Positions 11,206 to 22,045 of a DNA stretch of 64,000 bases are shown here, one piece after another. The notes beneath the pieces are model-generated. The model saw only the letters and a program-made list of their open reading frames with translations, was not told the DNA's origin and did not search any database. The translations under genes and the position numbers were made by a program. Positions within the stretch are counted from its first letter, which is position 1; each line of letters begins with the position of its first letter. The stretch is from Heterohyrax brucei (taxonomy: Eukaryota; Chordata; Mammalia; Hyracoidea; Procaviidae), in NCBI GenBank assembly GCA_028571685.1, contig CM053146.1, positions 20,743,431-20,807,430 on the forward strand. The letters run 5' to 3'.

Positions 11206-11565
11206 TTGGTGGTACAATGGTAGAATTCTTGCTTTCCATGAAGAAGACCCCGGTTCAGTTCTTGGCCAGTGCACCTCTGTGCAGCCATCAACTGTCAGTG
11301 GATACTTCCATGTTGCTACAATGCTGAACAGGTTTCAGCTAAGACTTTCAGAGTCTTAGACTTCCAGCTAAGAGCCTCCAGAATAAGATTAGGAAGAAAG
11401 GCCTGGTGATCTACTTCTAAAAATCAACCAATGAAAACTGTATGGATTGCAATGATCCATTCCACAACAGCTCATGGAGATGGTGCTGGACTGGCAATGT
11501 GTTGTTCCATTGTGCACGGGGTCACCATGCTGCTAACAACACCAATACACAATAAAAATCAGGAC
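11206..11565 (+). mobile_element. SINE with tRNA-Gly-like head and RTE-type tail
   Basis: The first ~70 bases (gcattggtggtacaatgg, then gaattcttgc, then ccggttcagttcttggccag) align along the length of a glycine tRNA, including A- and B-box positions. The end (ggcaatgtgttgttccattg, then gcacggggtcaccatg, then ctaacaacacc) aligns with the 3' end of the window's RTE LINE. The body between is not shared with the common SINE. The tRNA part has many changes from a functional tRNA and is fused to a body, so this is a SINE and not a tRNA gene. Confidence 0.7.
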
Positions 11566-12235
11566 TGTGTTCCCTCTGGGGATGTGGAAGGGGTTGAAAA
11601 TGGGTCTGGGGGGATGGCTGAGTGCTGCCTACATACTTTCTTAAGCTGAGTTGGCTAACAAGTGTTTGCTTGCTAATTATATGTGAAACCAGGAACTTCT
11701 TTGTATGTATCTTTGATTTAAAAGATCCTTTTCTGTTTAAATAAATTCAGTCTATAACCACAGTTGCACTAGCAACCTGCTGGAGAATGTGGAAAGCGAG
11801 GATGTTAGCCCTCAGCTGGCCCCAGACAGGGGCATCCTTTGCGATGGGGAAGAAGCCCTAGATCCCCTGAGACTCAACAGCTCCATCCCATCTAAAGAGC
11901 AAGCCAAGAGACCTCTTGTGGATTTTGAGAAAGCCAGAGAGTGTATAACTTGGTGGTGGCTGAGAAGGAGGCCCAGGAGTGAAGCCTGGTGTAGAGGAGA
12001 GCACCACAAAGCTGGCTTCTTGGTGGTAGAGAGCCTAATTAGAGGCTAGAAAGATAAAACTGTTAAGACCTTATGCCATAAAACAAGTGCACAGTTCTCG
12101 TGCTAGTGACTCGTACCCTGTTCCTGGACAGTTGACTAGTGAAGGATCTCACTTGTAGTGACAACCAGAATCCCCTGTCTTGGGAGCTGATTCTCTTCCT
12201 GGCAAGGAGATTTTGTTGAGGTTGATCGTACCTAA
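11566..12235. other. Unassigned DNA
   Basis: No repeat recognised. An 86-codon open frame at 11789-12049 has no domain or splice support. Confidence 0.4.
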
Positions 12236-12237
12236 GC

Positions 12238-12425
12238 ATGGAAATGGGCTGGGCAAACAGTTTACGATTGACTGCAAAACCAAAATGTTGGCATTTCAAA
12301 CCTACCTAATGGTGCCATGGATGACAAGCCTGGCAATCTGCTGCTGTAAAGATTATACCCAAGGAAACGCTGTAGGGCAGTTTGACTCTGTAAGACATGG
12401 GCTCACCACGACTTGATGACAGGTA
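12238..12425 (+). mobile_element. AfroSINE-type SINE, long-spacer variant, old
   Basis: Diverged copy that retains ctgctgtaaagattataccc and gctgtagggcagtttgactc, then a tail ending in gacttgatgac. The extra ctg-taaag-attac block marks a longer SINE variant also seen at 20846-21058. Confidence 0.6.
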
Positions 12426-12455
12426 AAGGTGAAGAAATGTTATCTGGCATGTTTA

Positions 12456-12620
12456 GGGAGTCTTGTTGGTGCAGTGAATAAGAGCTCAACTGCTAACCAA
12501 AACACTAAAAGTTTAGATCCACCAGCCGCTCCTTGGAAACCCTGTGAAGTGGTTTTACTCTGTACTACAGGGTCTTTGTGAGTCAGAATTGACTGAAAAG
12601 GAACAAGTTTAGTTTCTTTG
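12456..12620 (+). mobile_element. AfroSINE-type SINE
   Basis: Head gagtcttgttggtgcagtga, gctccttggaaaccctgtg in the middle, tail gtctttgtgagtcagaattg followed by a T-rich end. Confidence 0.8.
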
Positions 12621-12818
12621 TACAGGAATGTTTGGATCGACACCTGGTTATTCCATAATAGTGTCTCTCACTTTCCCAGTGTGTCTCCCAAGCTACAGGG
12701 ACTCCCCTCTCCTGAAAACTGGATGAACTGAGAACTAACTTCCGCTCTTGCTTGGCCAGCTAGGCTGTTTTCAGCTCTGTGGCAACTCCATGTTGTCACC
12801 AAGAGCCTAACACCTGCC

Positions 12819-13284
12819 ATTAAGCTGGGTTTTCTAGAGAAGCAAAACAGTGAAGCATGTATGGATATACATGTATCTAAAGAGAGAGAAAGACTTCTAT
12901 CAAGGAAATAGCTTACATGGTTGTAGAGGCTGGAAAGTCCTAAGTCCATGGGTCAGGCTAGAGCCTTCTGAGGCACAAAGCTGCCAGGGCTGATGAACGC
13001 AAGATTGGCAGCTAAGCTGCTAACTCCAGTCACAAGAACCGGATGTCAGATGAACGGAACAAGATATACGGTCCACAATGAGCAGAAGCCCAAAAACTTT
13101 GCTAGAAAGTCAGCCAACACTAGATGCAGGCCACGCCCACAAGGAAAATCCTTTTTCCACTGATTGGCTGCCCACAGTAGATTTCATTATGGAGGTGATC
13201 ACACCACTACACAGTTGTCAAACAACATCGAACTGCCAAACCCAGAGAATCCTGGCCCACCCAAGTTGGCACATAGCCTTATAA
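12819..13284 (-). mobile_element. MaLR-type LTR, second subfamily
   Basis: Read on the minus strand it carries ccaacttgggtgggccagga near its start, cctctacaaccatgtaagct and a gcttctctagaaaaccc-type end. It is the same subfamily as 18306-18785 and 58204-58770, which end in catgtgagc / gcttctctagg text. Confidence 0.65.
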
Positions 13285-13315
13285 CCTTTGTGGTTCCCTT
13301 TCCACATCCGTGCAA

Positions 13316-13458
13316 CCTGTTCCACAGTCAATGCTGACCCATAGCGACCTTATAGCACAGAGTAGAACTGCCCCATAGTTTTTCCAAGTAACACCTGGTA
13401 GATTTAAATTGCCAACCCTTTGGTTAGCAGCTGTAGCACTTGCCCACTGTGCCACCAG
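13316..13458 (-). mobile_element. AfroSINE-type SINE with clear target duplication
   Basis: Full copy on the minus strand. A 17-bp duplication tttccacatc(cg/ta)tgcaa flanks it at 13299-13315 and 13459-13475 with two differences. Confidence 0.9.
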
Positions 13459-13519
13459 TTTCCACATCTATGCAATGGGAGAAATAATAATATCTGTCTC
13501 ATTGGTGGTTTAATTTTTC

Positions 13520-14112
13520 CCTGCTACTCGGATCCACAATCAATACTCATGGAAGCGGCAAATCTGCTACCAAAAATCTCTTCAAAATGTTTAAAAGCAA
13601 AGATATCACCTTGAGGACTAAGGTGGACCTGACCCAGGCCATGGAATTTCCAGTTGCCTCACATGCATGCAAAAACCGGACAATGAATAAGGAAGACTGA
13701 AAATAATCAATGCCTTTTAATTATGGCATTGGTGAAGAATATTGAATATACCATGGACTGCCAAAAAACGAACACATCTGTCTTAGAAGAAGTGCAGCCA
13801 GAATGAGCCTTGAAGTGAGAATGATGAGACCTCGTCTCACTTCTGGACATGGTATCAGGAGGGATCCGTCCCTGGAGGACATCATGCTTAGTAATGTAGA
13901 GGGTCAGCAAACAAAAGAACTCTGAGGAGATAGATTGACACAGTGGTTGCAACAGTGGGCTCAAACACAGCAACACTTGTGAAGACTGCAAGCCAGGCAG
14001 TGTTTTGTTCTGTTGTATACACGGTAGCTTTGATCTGAAACCAACTGAACCTCACCTAACAACAAGAGGGTCACTATGAATTAAAGTCAATGAGACAGCA
14101 ACCAGTTTGGTT
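13520..14112 (+). mobile_element. RTE (BovB-like) LINE, 3' end
   Basis: A 5'-truncated RTE on the plus strand. It carries the last ~500 bases: ctcatggaagcggcaaatctg, ggatccgtccctggaggac, gattgacacagtggttgcaac and the terminal cacctaacaacaag. The complementary text is at the low end of the minus-strand RTE at 34234. Its final ~70 bases resemble the SINE tails. Confidence 0.8.
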
Positions 14113-14639
14113 TTTGTAGTCTGTTTTGGGACTACCAGCTCACTGGTGCCAGCTGATCCTAGCTAAACCCTGTAAACAAACCTGGGCTGCTGCTCTGTTC
14201 CTGGCAACAGGCAGCTGCGACTGCAGAGGGGGTCTCTGTGCGGGTCAGGGTACCCACCCTAACTCTGCACAAGTGCAGCTTTGCAGGCTCCGCTGTCAGA
14301 CTCAGAGGGTGGCATGACAGTGCAGAGATACTCTCTCCCAGAGATCATAACCCCAATCCAGCTTCTGATGCTTTTTATGATCCTGGGCCCCAGCATCCGG
14401 CCCTCAGGATCAGTGCCTGGACTCGGGTAAAGTGAGTGAGGAGCTTAGGGTGCCACATTTAAGGAAGCCCTCGCTGTCTGGATCCCCTAAGTGCAGGGTG
14501 AGCACCCACACCTCTAGAATTTTGAGCCTCAGGGCCTCATTTGACTTGCCTTAGTTTTAGTCCTGCCCTGGAGAAGAAGTCCAAGACTGCAAAACTGTTG
14601 GGATTCACTCTTTTTTACTTTTGCTTTTGTTTTTAATTA
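14113..14639. other. Unassigned DNA
   Basis: GC-richer than its neighbours. No repeat or gene recognised. Confidence 0.4.
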
Positions 14640-15096
14640 AATCCCAGGTTTTTATTCAGATTTCACCTGCTTTTCTGTGAATTCCTTTTTTCTGTTTCTG
14701 GATCCAAACCAGGGTCCCATACTGCATTTAACAACAACAAAAAGTTTGTAGTAAAAAATATATATCAAAATGTACCCTTTTTGAGTGTACAATCCAGTAG
14801 CATTAAGTATATTTACAATGCTAAACACCAATACTATTTTCAAATCTTTCATACCATCTGAAACTTGTGTGCCCATTAAACAACAGCTCTTCATTACATC
14901 CTCCCACTAGCCTCTTACAACCTCTATTTTTTGTCTTTATGAATTTGCCTATTCTAAGTGCCTCACGTAAGTAGAATCATATATTTGTCCTTTGTATTTA
15001 TTATTTCACTCAGCATAATGTCTTTAAGGTTTATCCAGGTTGTAGCATGTACCTGAACTTCTTCCTTTTACAGCTGCTTAATATTCCATTGTATCA

Positions 15097-15595
15097 GTTT
15101 CATGGACTGAATTCTGTCCTCCAAAAAATGTATGTGGTATTTTGGCTGGACCGTGATTCCTGGCATTGTGTGATGTTCCTCCCTGTTGTAAATCCTGCCT
15201 CTATGATGTTAATATGGGTGAATGGGTAGCTTTTGTGTCAGTGGGGCTGGACTCAATGTGTAAGACTGTTTTGTGCCTTGAGGCAGTCTCATAAGATATA
15301 AAGGAAAGAAGCTAGCAGAGGGGTTTGGGGACTTCATACCATCAAGAAAGCAAGCAGGGCTGGGAGCTGAGTGTGTCCTTTGGAAAGGACTTGGTCCCAG
15401 TGCCTCAGAAACTTCCAGTCCAGGAGAAGACTGATAACAAGGACCTTCTTCCAGGGGCAACAGAGAAAGCCTTCCCCGGGAGCTAACATCCTGAATTTGG
15501 ACTTGTAGCCTACTGGACTGTGACAAAATAAAATTTCTCTTCTTAAAGCCATCCACTGGTATTTCTGTTACAGCAGCACTAGGTGACTAGAACTA
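15097..15595 (+). mobile_element. MaLR-type solo LTR
   Basis: Starts tttcatggactgaattctg and contains ataacaaggaccttcttcc. It carries a late polyadenylation signal (gacaaaataaaatttctc) and ends near ggtgactagaactac. The same L1 resumes on both sides. Confidence 0.85.
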
Positions 15596-16477
15596 CTACA
15601 CTGCCCATCCATTAACCAGCTGATGGACACTTGGGTTGTTTCCATTTTAGCTATTGTGAATAATGCTGCAATGAAATTGGTGTACAGGTCTCTTTTTGAG
15701 CTGCTGCTTTCAAATCTTTTGGGTATATACTTAGGAGCAGAATTGTGGGATCACAGAGTAAATACATTTTTGACTTTTTCAGGAAGCGCTGAACTGGTTT
15801 CCACAGCAGAGGCCCCATTTTACATTCCCACCTGCAAGGTACAAGTGTTGCAGTTTCTCCACATCTTCCTGAACACTTACTATTTTAGGATACTCATCTT
15901 CCAGATGTAAAGCAGTATCTCATTTTGATTTGCATTTCCCTAATGTTGAACATCTTTTCATGGGTCATTTGTGTATCTTCTGTGGAGAAATATTTATTCA
16001 GGTCTTTTGACCATTTCTTAATGGGGTTGTCTTTTTCTTGTTAAGCTGTGAGGAGTTCTTTACATATTCTGGACATTAAGCCCTTATCAGAGATATGATT
16101 TGCAAATATTTTCTCTGCAAATTTTCTTTTTACTTTCTTGATAATATGATTTGATATATAAAAGCTTTTAACTTTAATGAAGTCCAATTTATTTTTGTCT
16201 TTTGTTGCTTATGCTGTCAGTGCCATATCTAACAACTCACTGCCAAATGAAACATCACAAAGATTTACCCCTATACTTTCTTCTAGAAGTTTTATTGTTT
16301 AGCTTTTATATTTAGGTCATCGATTGATTGTGAGTTGATCTTTGTATACGGCATGAAGTATGCCTCCAACTTTATTCTTCTTCATGTGGAAATCCAATTG
16401 TCCCAACACCATTTGTTGAAGGAATTATTCTTTCGCCATTGAGTGGACGTGACACCTCTGGGGCAAATCGGTTTTTC

Positions 16478-16790
16478 ATGTTGTTTTTATTGTTATGTGT
16501 CAAGTCAGTTCTAACCCATAGTGACCCTACATAAAACAGAATGAAACAGTGCCAAATCCAGCAATTCTTATGCTTAAGCCCACTGTTACAGCCACTATCA
16601 GTCCACCTCATTGAGGGTCTTCCTCTTTTTCATTGATCTTCTACTTTACCAAGCATGGTGTCTTCTAGGGATTGATTCTTCCTGATAACATGTCCAAAGT
16701 ATGTGAGACACAGTTTCACCATCCTTGCTTCTAGGGAGCATTCTGGTTGTACTTCTCCCAAGACAGATGTGTTCATTCTTTTTATGTCAC
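16478..16790 (-). mobile_element. RTE LINE 3' fragment
   Basis: Minus-strand 3' end of the RTE. On the plus strand it reads gtcagttctaacccatagtg, then cctcattgagggtcttcctc and taacatgtccaaagtatgtg, matching 34250-34470 in order. It interrupts the L1. Confidence 0.85.
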
Positions 16791-18305
16791 TACCTTACTC
16801 TTTTGATCAGTAAAGCTTCACAGTAAGTTTTGGAATCATGAAGTGTGAGTCCTCCAACTTTTTTCTTCTTTTTTTTGGCTTTTCAGACACCCTTGCAACT
16901 TCATAGGAATTTCAACATTACTCATTTCTTTTAAAAAGACCTTTGAGATTTTAATATAATTGCATAGAATCTGTAGATTGCTTTGAATAAGCATTAACAT
17001 CATAACAATATTGTCATCCAATCCATGAACATGGGCTATCTTTCCACTTACTTAGGTTTTCTTTCAGTAACGTTTTATACTTTTCAGTGTACAAGTCATT
17101 CATCTCCTTAGTTAAATTTATTCCTAAGTATTTTATTCTTTTGGATGTAAATGGAATTGGTTTTCTTAATTTCCTTTTTGATTTAGTTATTCTTTGTGAC
17201 TAGAAATACAAGTGACTTTTATATATTGACTTTGTACTCTTTGTACCCTGCAACTTTGCTGAGTTCACTAGCTCTAAAAATTATTATTATCATTTTGGAT
17301 TTGTTAAGGTCTTCTACATATAAGATCATGCCATCTTCAAATAAGAGAAAATCTTCTTTCTTTTCCAACATTTCTTTTTGTCTGTCCATCTAAATATTCT
17401 GACTAGTATGTGCAGTACTGCTGAACAGAAGTGGTGAAAAGAGCAGCCTTGCATTCTTGTCTTATCCTTGATCTTATAGTGAAAGCTTTCAGTCTTTTAC
17501 CATTGACTATGATGTTAGCTGTTAGCCTTTCATACACTGCCTTTATCATGTTGAGAAAGTTTCCTTCTACTCCTAATTTTTATTTATGATCAGGAAAGCG
17601 TTGTTCAATTTGTGTTAAATGAGTCTTCTGAAGTAATTAAGATGGTCATGTGTTTTGTCCTTTCATTCTATTAATGTTGTGTAATTGCATTCCTGGGAGA
17701 AGTTCCACTTTGTTTCTAAGTTTGGTTTGATAGTATTTTGTTACTACTATATTGGAGTGTTGTTTTCTGTTATACCTTCTTCTGGTTTTAGTATCAAGGT
17801 AATGCTAGTTTCATAAAATGAGTTAGTATGTGTTCCTTCCTCTTTTTTTCTTTCTTTTTGGAAGAGTTTCAGAAGGATTGGTGTTAGTGCCTCGTTAAGA
17901 GCATGGTAGAAGCATCAGTGAAACCATCTGGTCTTGGGCTTTTCTTCATTGTGAGTTTTTTGTTTGTTTGAACTCTTGAATGTCTTCACTTGTTATAGGT
18001 CTATTCCAATTTTGTATTTCTTTTTGAGTTAGTTTTGGTAGTTTGTGTTTCTAGGAATTTGTTCATCTAGGTTGTACATTCTGTGGGTGTACAACTGTTC
18101 ACTGTATTCTCTTATACCCTTGTTTTCATAAAATCAGTAGTGATTTCCCCATTTTCACTTTTTATTAATTTCAAGTTTTTCTCTCTATTCTTAGTCCAGC
18201 TAAAGGTTTATTGAGTTTCTTGATCTTTCCAAAGAAACAACTTTTGGTCTTAAATTTTCTCTATTCTCCATTTCTTTCTTTCCTTCTGCTATTGTTTTCA
18301 CTGCA

Positions 18306-18785
18306 TGTAGTGTCACTGGGTTGGGCCATGATCCACAGTGATTTGATAGTCCTGTGATGGTGTGATCACTTCCTTAAGATTTGATACTATGTGATCAGCT
18401 GCATGATGGAATCTGCCATGAGTACCCAATCAGGTGAAACAGAGTTTCCCTGGGCATGTGGCCTGCATGGAATATAAGTGGGTATTCTGGCAAAGGCCAT
18501 GGGCTTTTGCTTGTTTTGGATCCTGCAGCTGGCTCCTGTTCGTATGATCTTCAGTTCTTAGGACTTGAGCTAGCAGCTTACCTGCAATCTTAGCTGACAA
18601 TCTTTGGGATTAGTCCATCTTCAGAGCCTGTAAACAACAGCCCTGCTCTCTGGCCAGCTCATCTTGGCTTTGCAAGCCCTTGTGGCTACATACATCAGAA
18701 GCCTGACCCATGGACTTGGAATGGTTCTATCACCATGTGAGCTATTTTCTTAACATGAATTTTTCTCTATATATGTGAGCTCTGA
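18306..18785 (+). mobile_element. MaLR-type LTR, second subfamily
   Basis: Contains gggttgggccatgatccac near its start, ccatggacttggaatggttc and caccatgtgagctattttct near its end. Closely parallels the 12819-13284 and 58204-58770 copies. Confidence 0.65.
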
Positions 18786-18845
18786 CAGTTGAGTCTGCAA
18801 ACTTAATTGTTCTAAGTGCTACATATCTTGTTGCTGAGAATATTA

Positions 18846-18970
18846 CTATAGTCACCTTCGAAATACTCCCCCTGGGAAGCTATGCACCAGTGCCGGCACA
18901 TAGTCCACCCTTCAAAGCAATTGTGGAAGTCTTTCTGGAATGGCCATTGTGCATGGCGGCATGGTGGTAA
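18846..18970 (-). mobile_element. Mariner transposase C-terminal fragment (inverted half)
   Basis: On the minus strand one frame reads KDFHNCFEGWTMCRHWCIAS followed by QGEYFEGDY, the C-terminal end of a mariner-family transposase. It lies head to head with a second mariner piece of the same family that reads on the plus strand from about 18971. Confidence 0.7.
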
Positions 18971-19690
18971 GTTTGTGAACTTAATTGTATAGTTATTTTA
19001 AGCCAGCAGACAGATAACTGTATTGGATCATGCCCCGGCCCGCGGGACAAATCAACGAAAGGACGAGGGGAGCCTGTGAAAGTAAACAGGAAAGGCGGAA
19101 AAATGGAAGGCAAGACAAAATTCTGATCAAGCCTCAGTTTTATTATCAAAATGAGGTATATTTATAGCGGTAGGAATAAAGGGAGGGATCAAGTGACGTA
19201 GGGATGGAGTGACATTTGGAGTGAGGTAGTTGTCGGCTGGGGATTGGATATACATAGGACTAAGGCAGTGACATCAGGCAGGAAGTTTTTCCTGCGCGCG
19301 GGCCTTTTGAATTTCGCGGGCGCGGGCTTTTTCAAACTTGGCGCGCGGGCTTTTTCAGCCCTACAAGCTTCCTGTATGTCGGGGCCTGGGGGCTCACCCA
19401 CGGCTCCCGACAGGATCAACCTCCCTACTTACCTGATCTGACCCCTAATGACTTTTTTCTTTACCTGAAAATAAATATTGAAAGAAAAACATTTTGATGA
19501 CATTCAGGACTTCAAGGATGATACAGCGATAGCTCTGATGGCCATTCCAGAAAAGAGAGTTCCAAAATTGCTTTGAGGGGTGGACTAGGCACTAGCGTCG
19601 GTGCATAGCTTCCCAAAAGGAGCACTTTGAAAGTGCCCATAGTGATATTCAGCAATGAGGTAGTTAGCACTTTTTATAGCATGGGTAGGT
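18971..19690 (+). mobile_element. Mariner fragment split by a class II-type LTR
   Basis: Outside the inserted LTR (19031-19412), the plus strand encodes VLDQPPYLPDLTPNDFFLYL, which contains the third catalytic Asp context (PPYxPDLxPxDFF) of a mariner transposase. A degraded C-terminus follows (DDTAIALMAIPEK, then text matching 18846-18960 in the opposite orientation). Frameshifts and stops show it is dead. Confidence 0.7.
19031..19412 (-). mobile_element. Class II-type ERV solo LTR, 6-bp target duplication
   Basis: A 382-bp LTR. On the minus strand it starts TGTCGGGAGCCGTGGGTG and ends CCCGCGGGCCGGGGCA. GGATCA flanks it exactly at 19025-19030 and 19413-19418. It includes a polyadenylation signal (aataaaactgagg) and the cttgatcagaattttgtctt U5 block shared with the LTR at 35222. 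Its U3 holds three GC-rich mini-repeats at about 19292-19357. Six-base duplications fit betaretrovirus-like ERVs. No internal region remains. Confidence 0.9.
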
Positions 19691-20845
19691 AAACACAATT
19701 AGCAGTCCTCATAGCTGTGTTTTACTGGTTTTGCTGCTCTAGAGAAGCCAACCTAAGACACTGCATTCCACCAATTTTGGTATATTGTTTTTGTTTTCAT
19801 TCATCTCAAGGTATTTTGTGATGAACCTTTTGATTTGTTCTTTGACCCACTGATTGTGTTTTAATTTCCACATATTTGTGAATTTGTTTAGTTTTCCTTT
19901 GTTATTGATTTAGTTTCATTTGATAGTGATTGGAAAGATACTTTGTATGATTTCAATCTTCTCTTTGCTAAAGCTTTTTTTCAGGTCTAATATATAGCAT
20001 ATTCTGGGTAATGTTCAAACTGCAGTTGAGACGAATGTGTATTCTGCTGTTGTTGAGTATTGTATATATGTCCAAGACGTCTAGTTGGTTTGTAGTGTTG
20101 TTCAAGTCCTCTGCTTCTTTATTGATCTTGTTTTATTTATTATCAAACATGGGATATTGACACCTCCAGCTATTATTTTCTTGCTTCATTCAGTTTTGTT
20201 AAATTTTGCTTCATGTGTTTTGCAGCTCTGTTGTTGTGTACATATATTTATACTTGTTATACCCTTTTGTTGGGTGGAAACTTTTAATAATATATGTCTT
20301 TGTTTCCTGTAACCTTTTTTAAGTTAAAATCTATTTTGTCTGATAGCAATACAGCCATCTCAGCTGTCTTTTGGTTACTATTTGCATTGAACATCTTTTA
20401 TCTTTTCTCCATTCTTTTGCTTTCAACTGTTTTGTGTCTTTGTATCTAAACTGAATCTCTTACAAACAGCATATAAATAGTTCTTCCCTCCCCCCACCAA
20501 TATACCAATCTATGCCATTTAATCCACTTACCTTTAACTACTGACAAGGAAGAATTTACTTCTCCCATATAGCTATTGGTTTTCTGTATGTTTTTGTTGC
20601 TAATGCCTCCAGTACTGCTTCTCAGTGTTTTCTTGTATTTAATAGTATTTTTGCAGCATAGCATTTGGATTCCCTCCTTTCTTTCACTGTATCTTCTTTA
20701 GTTATTTTTTTACTGGTTACAGTGGAAGTTATAGTTAGCACCATAAATTCCTAATAACCTAGTTTGAATACTACTACTTAGTTACAGTGATATGCATATA
20801 CTCTACCTCTGTGCATTTGTGCACCTACCCCTTTTCTATGTTATC

Positions 20846-21058
20846 ACCAAAACCAAAAAAACCTAAACTCATTGATGTCCATTCTGACTCATAGCGACCC
20901 TGAAGGACAAAGCAGAACTGCCTCATAGGACTTCCTAGGCTGTAATCTTTACAGAAGCAGACTGCCAGATCTTACTTTTGTGGAGCCACTGGTCAGTTTA
21001 GACTGCTGATCTTCAGGTTAGAAGTCAAGTGCTTAATCACTGTGCCACCAGGGCTCCT
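20846..21058 (-). mobile_element. AfroSINE-type SINE, long-spacer variant
   Basis: About 210 bases. The tail side shows cattctgactcatagcgacc. An additional ggctgtaatctttacagaag block is followed by the head gtgccaccagggctcc. The extra block marks the longer variant. Confidence 0.8.
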
Positions 21059-21059
21059 A

Positions 21060-21580
21060 CACGCAACAGCCTTTAACAACTGAAGCCTCATCTTCCCTGA
21101 GACCAGAAGTAGATGGTACCTAGCTACCACTACCAACTATTCTGATCAGGGCCACAGTGAATAGATCCTGATAGAACGAGAGAAAAATGTACAACTGAAC
21201 CTAAAATTCTTTTAAAAATCCTGACATACTGGACCATCTAAGGCTGGAGGACTCCTAAGACTACTGTCCTGAAATACTCTTTAAACCTTGAGCAAAAGAA
21301 GCCTGAGGTTACTTTTTAACTAAATAACAAACTGGCCACAAAATAAAGGCTATCAACTGTGAGTACTGTGTTCCTTTAAAACATCATTGACATATCACCA
21401 AATGGTCAACAAATACTTTAAAACAAAAATGAGAAGGGGATAGGAGAAACTAGATTAATGGAAATTGATCAGCCAGAATGGAAATAATGAGAATGTTCAT
21501 ACATCATGAAGACTGTAACCCACATTACTAAACACTTTGTGTAGAAATTGTTGAATGGCCAACTACACTGTTGTGTAAGC
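21060..21580 (+). repeat. Probable dispersed repeat, L1 3'-UTR-like
   Basis: Text such as gactactgtcctgaaatact and gtagaaattgttgaatggcc reminds me of an afrotherian L1 3' region in plus orientation. No second copy lies in the window, so this rests on recall only. Confidence 0.35.
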
Positions 21581-22045
21581 CAGGCCTTAAGACCAGTTTT
21601 GCTCAGTTCAGTCATGGCCAACAAGTGAAATGGAAACACACCCAAAGTTTTACAATTTGGAAGATTAGGCACAGTACCTGGAACAGGAAAAAGTATGGGT
21701 TGAAGTTTTGGAACGGGAGACTCAGGAAGTGCAGTCAGCCCTCCCTGAGTGCAGCACTGCCATCTTTGAATGGAGCAGCACTGCTTCTGACACTGCTCAA
21801 AATCCAAGGGCAAGAGATTCGGTTGCTGTGCAACTTGTGTGCTTGTTCTCTGCGAGGGAGATGAAGTTTTCTAGCAGCTCTTTGACCTGTGCCTTTTCTC
21901 ATCTATCTCACCAGTTTCTCATAATGTTAAGAACTTGGGTGTGCCCTGTTGCTTCCTCAGCCGAAGCTGAACTGGGCAGAAGCAATCTGAAGCCGTGGTG
22001 TAAACCATCAACAAAAACCTAATAAAGTATTATCAAAAAATACAT
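21581..22045 (+). pseudogene. Possible processed retrocopy of an unknown mRNA
   Basis: A frame from about 21640 through one internal stop reads KFYNLED, stop, AQYLEQEKVWVEVLERETQE and then stays open to a stop at 22020-22022. An AATAAA overlaps the stop region (22020-22026) and a short A-run follows (22035-22042). The amphipathic, glutamate-rich start looks protein-derived. I do not recognise the source, and the downstream part looks low in coding quality. It could equally be chance in a repeat. Confidence 0.25.

Larger units (their letters stand above)
14640..20760 (-). mobile_element. L1 chain on the minus strand, old and much interrupted
   Basis: Long T-rich sequence that reads as the reverse complement of an L1 ORF2 and its 3' end. 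Markers are gacacttgggttgtttcc (15627), cattttgatttgcatttccc (15920), attcctaagtattttattc (17120) and gttactatttgcattgaac (20380). It runs 3' to 5' with rising coordinates. It is interrupted by LTRs at 15097-15595 and 18306-18785, an RTE fragment at 16478-16790, and the mariner/LTR complex at 18846-19690. No usable frame survives. Confidence 0.75.

Noticed and set aside
11206-11275. Functional tRNA-Gly gene
   Set aside because: The similarity is clear, but the stem pairs are disrupted, the B box is altered and the sequence continues into a SINE body with an RTE tail.
19240-19440. CpG island or gene promoter
   Set aside because: The GC-rich block is the U3 of a solo LTR with an exact six-base duplication.
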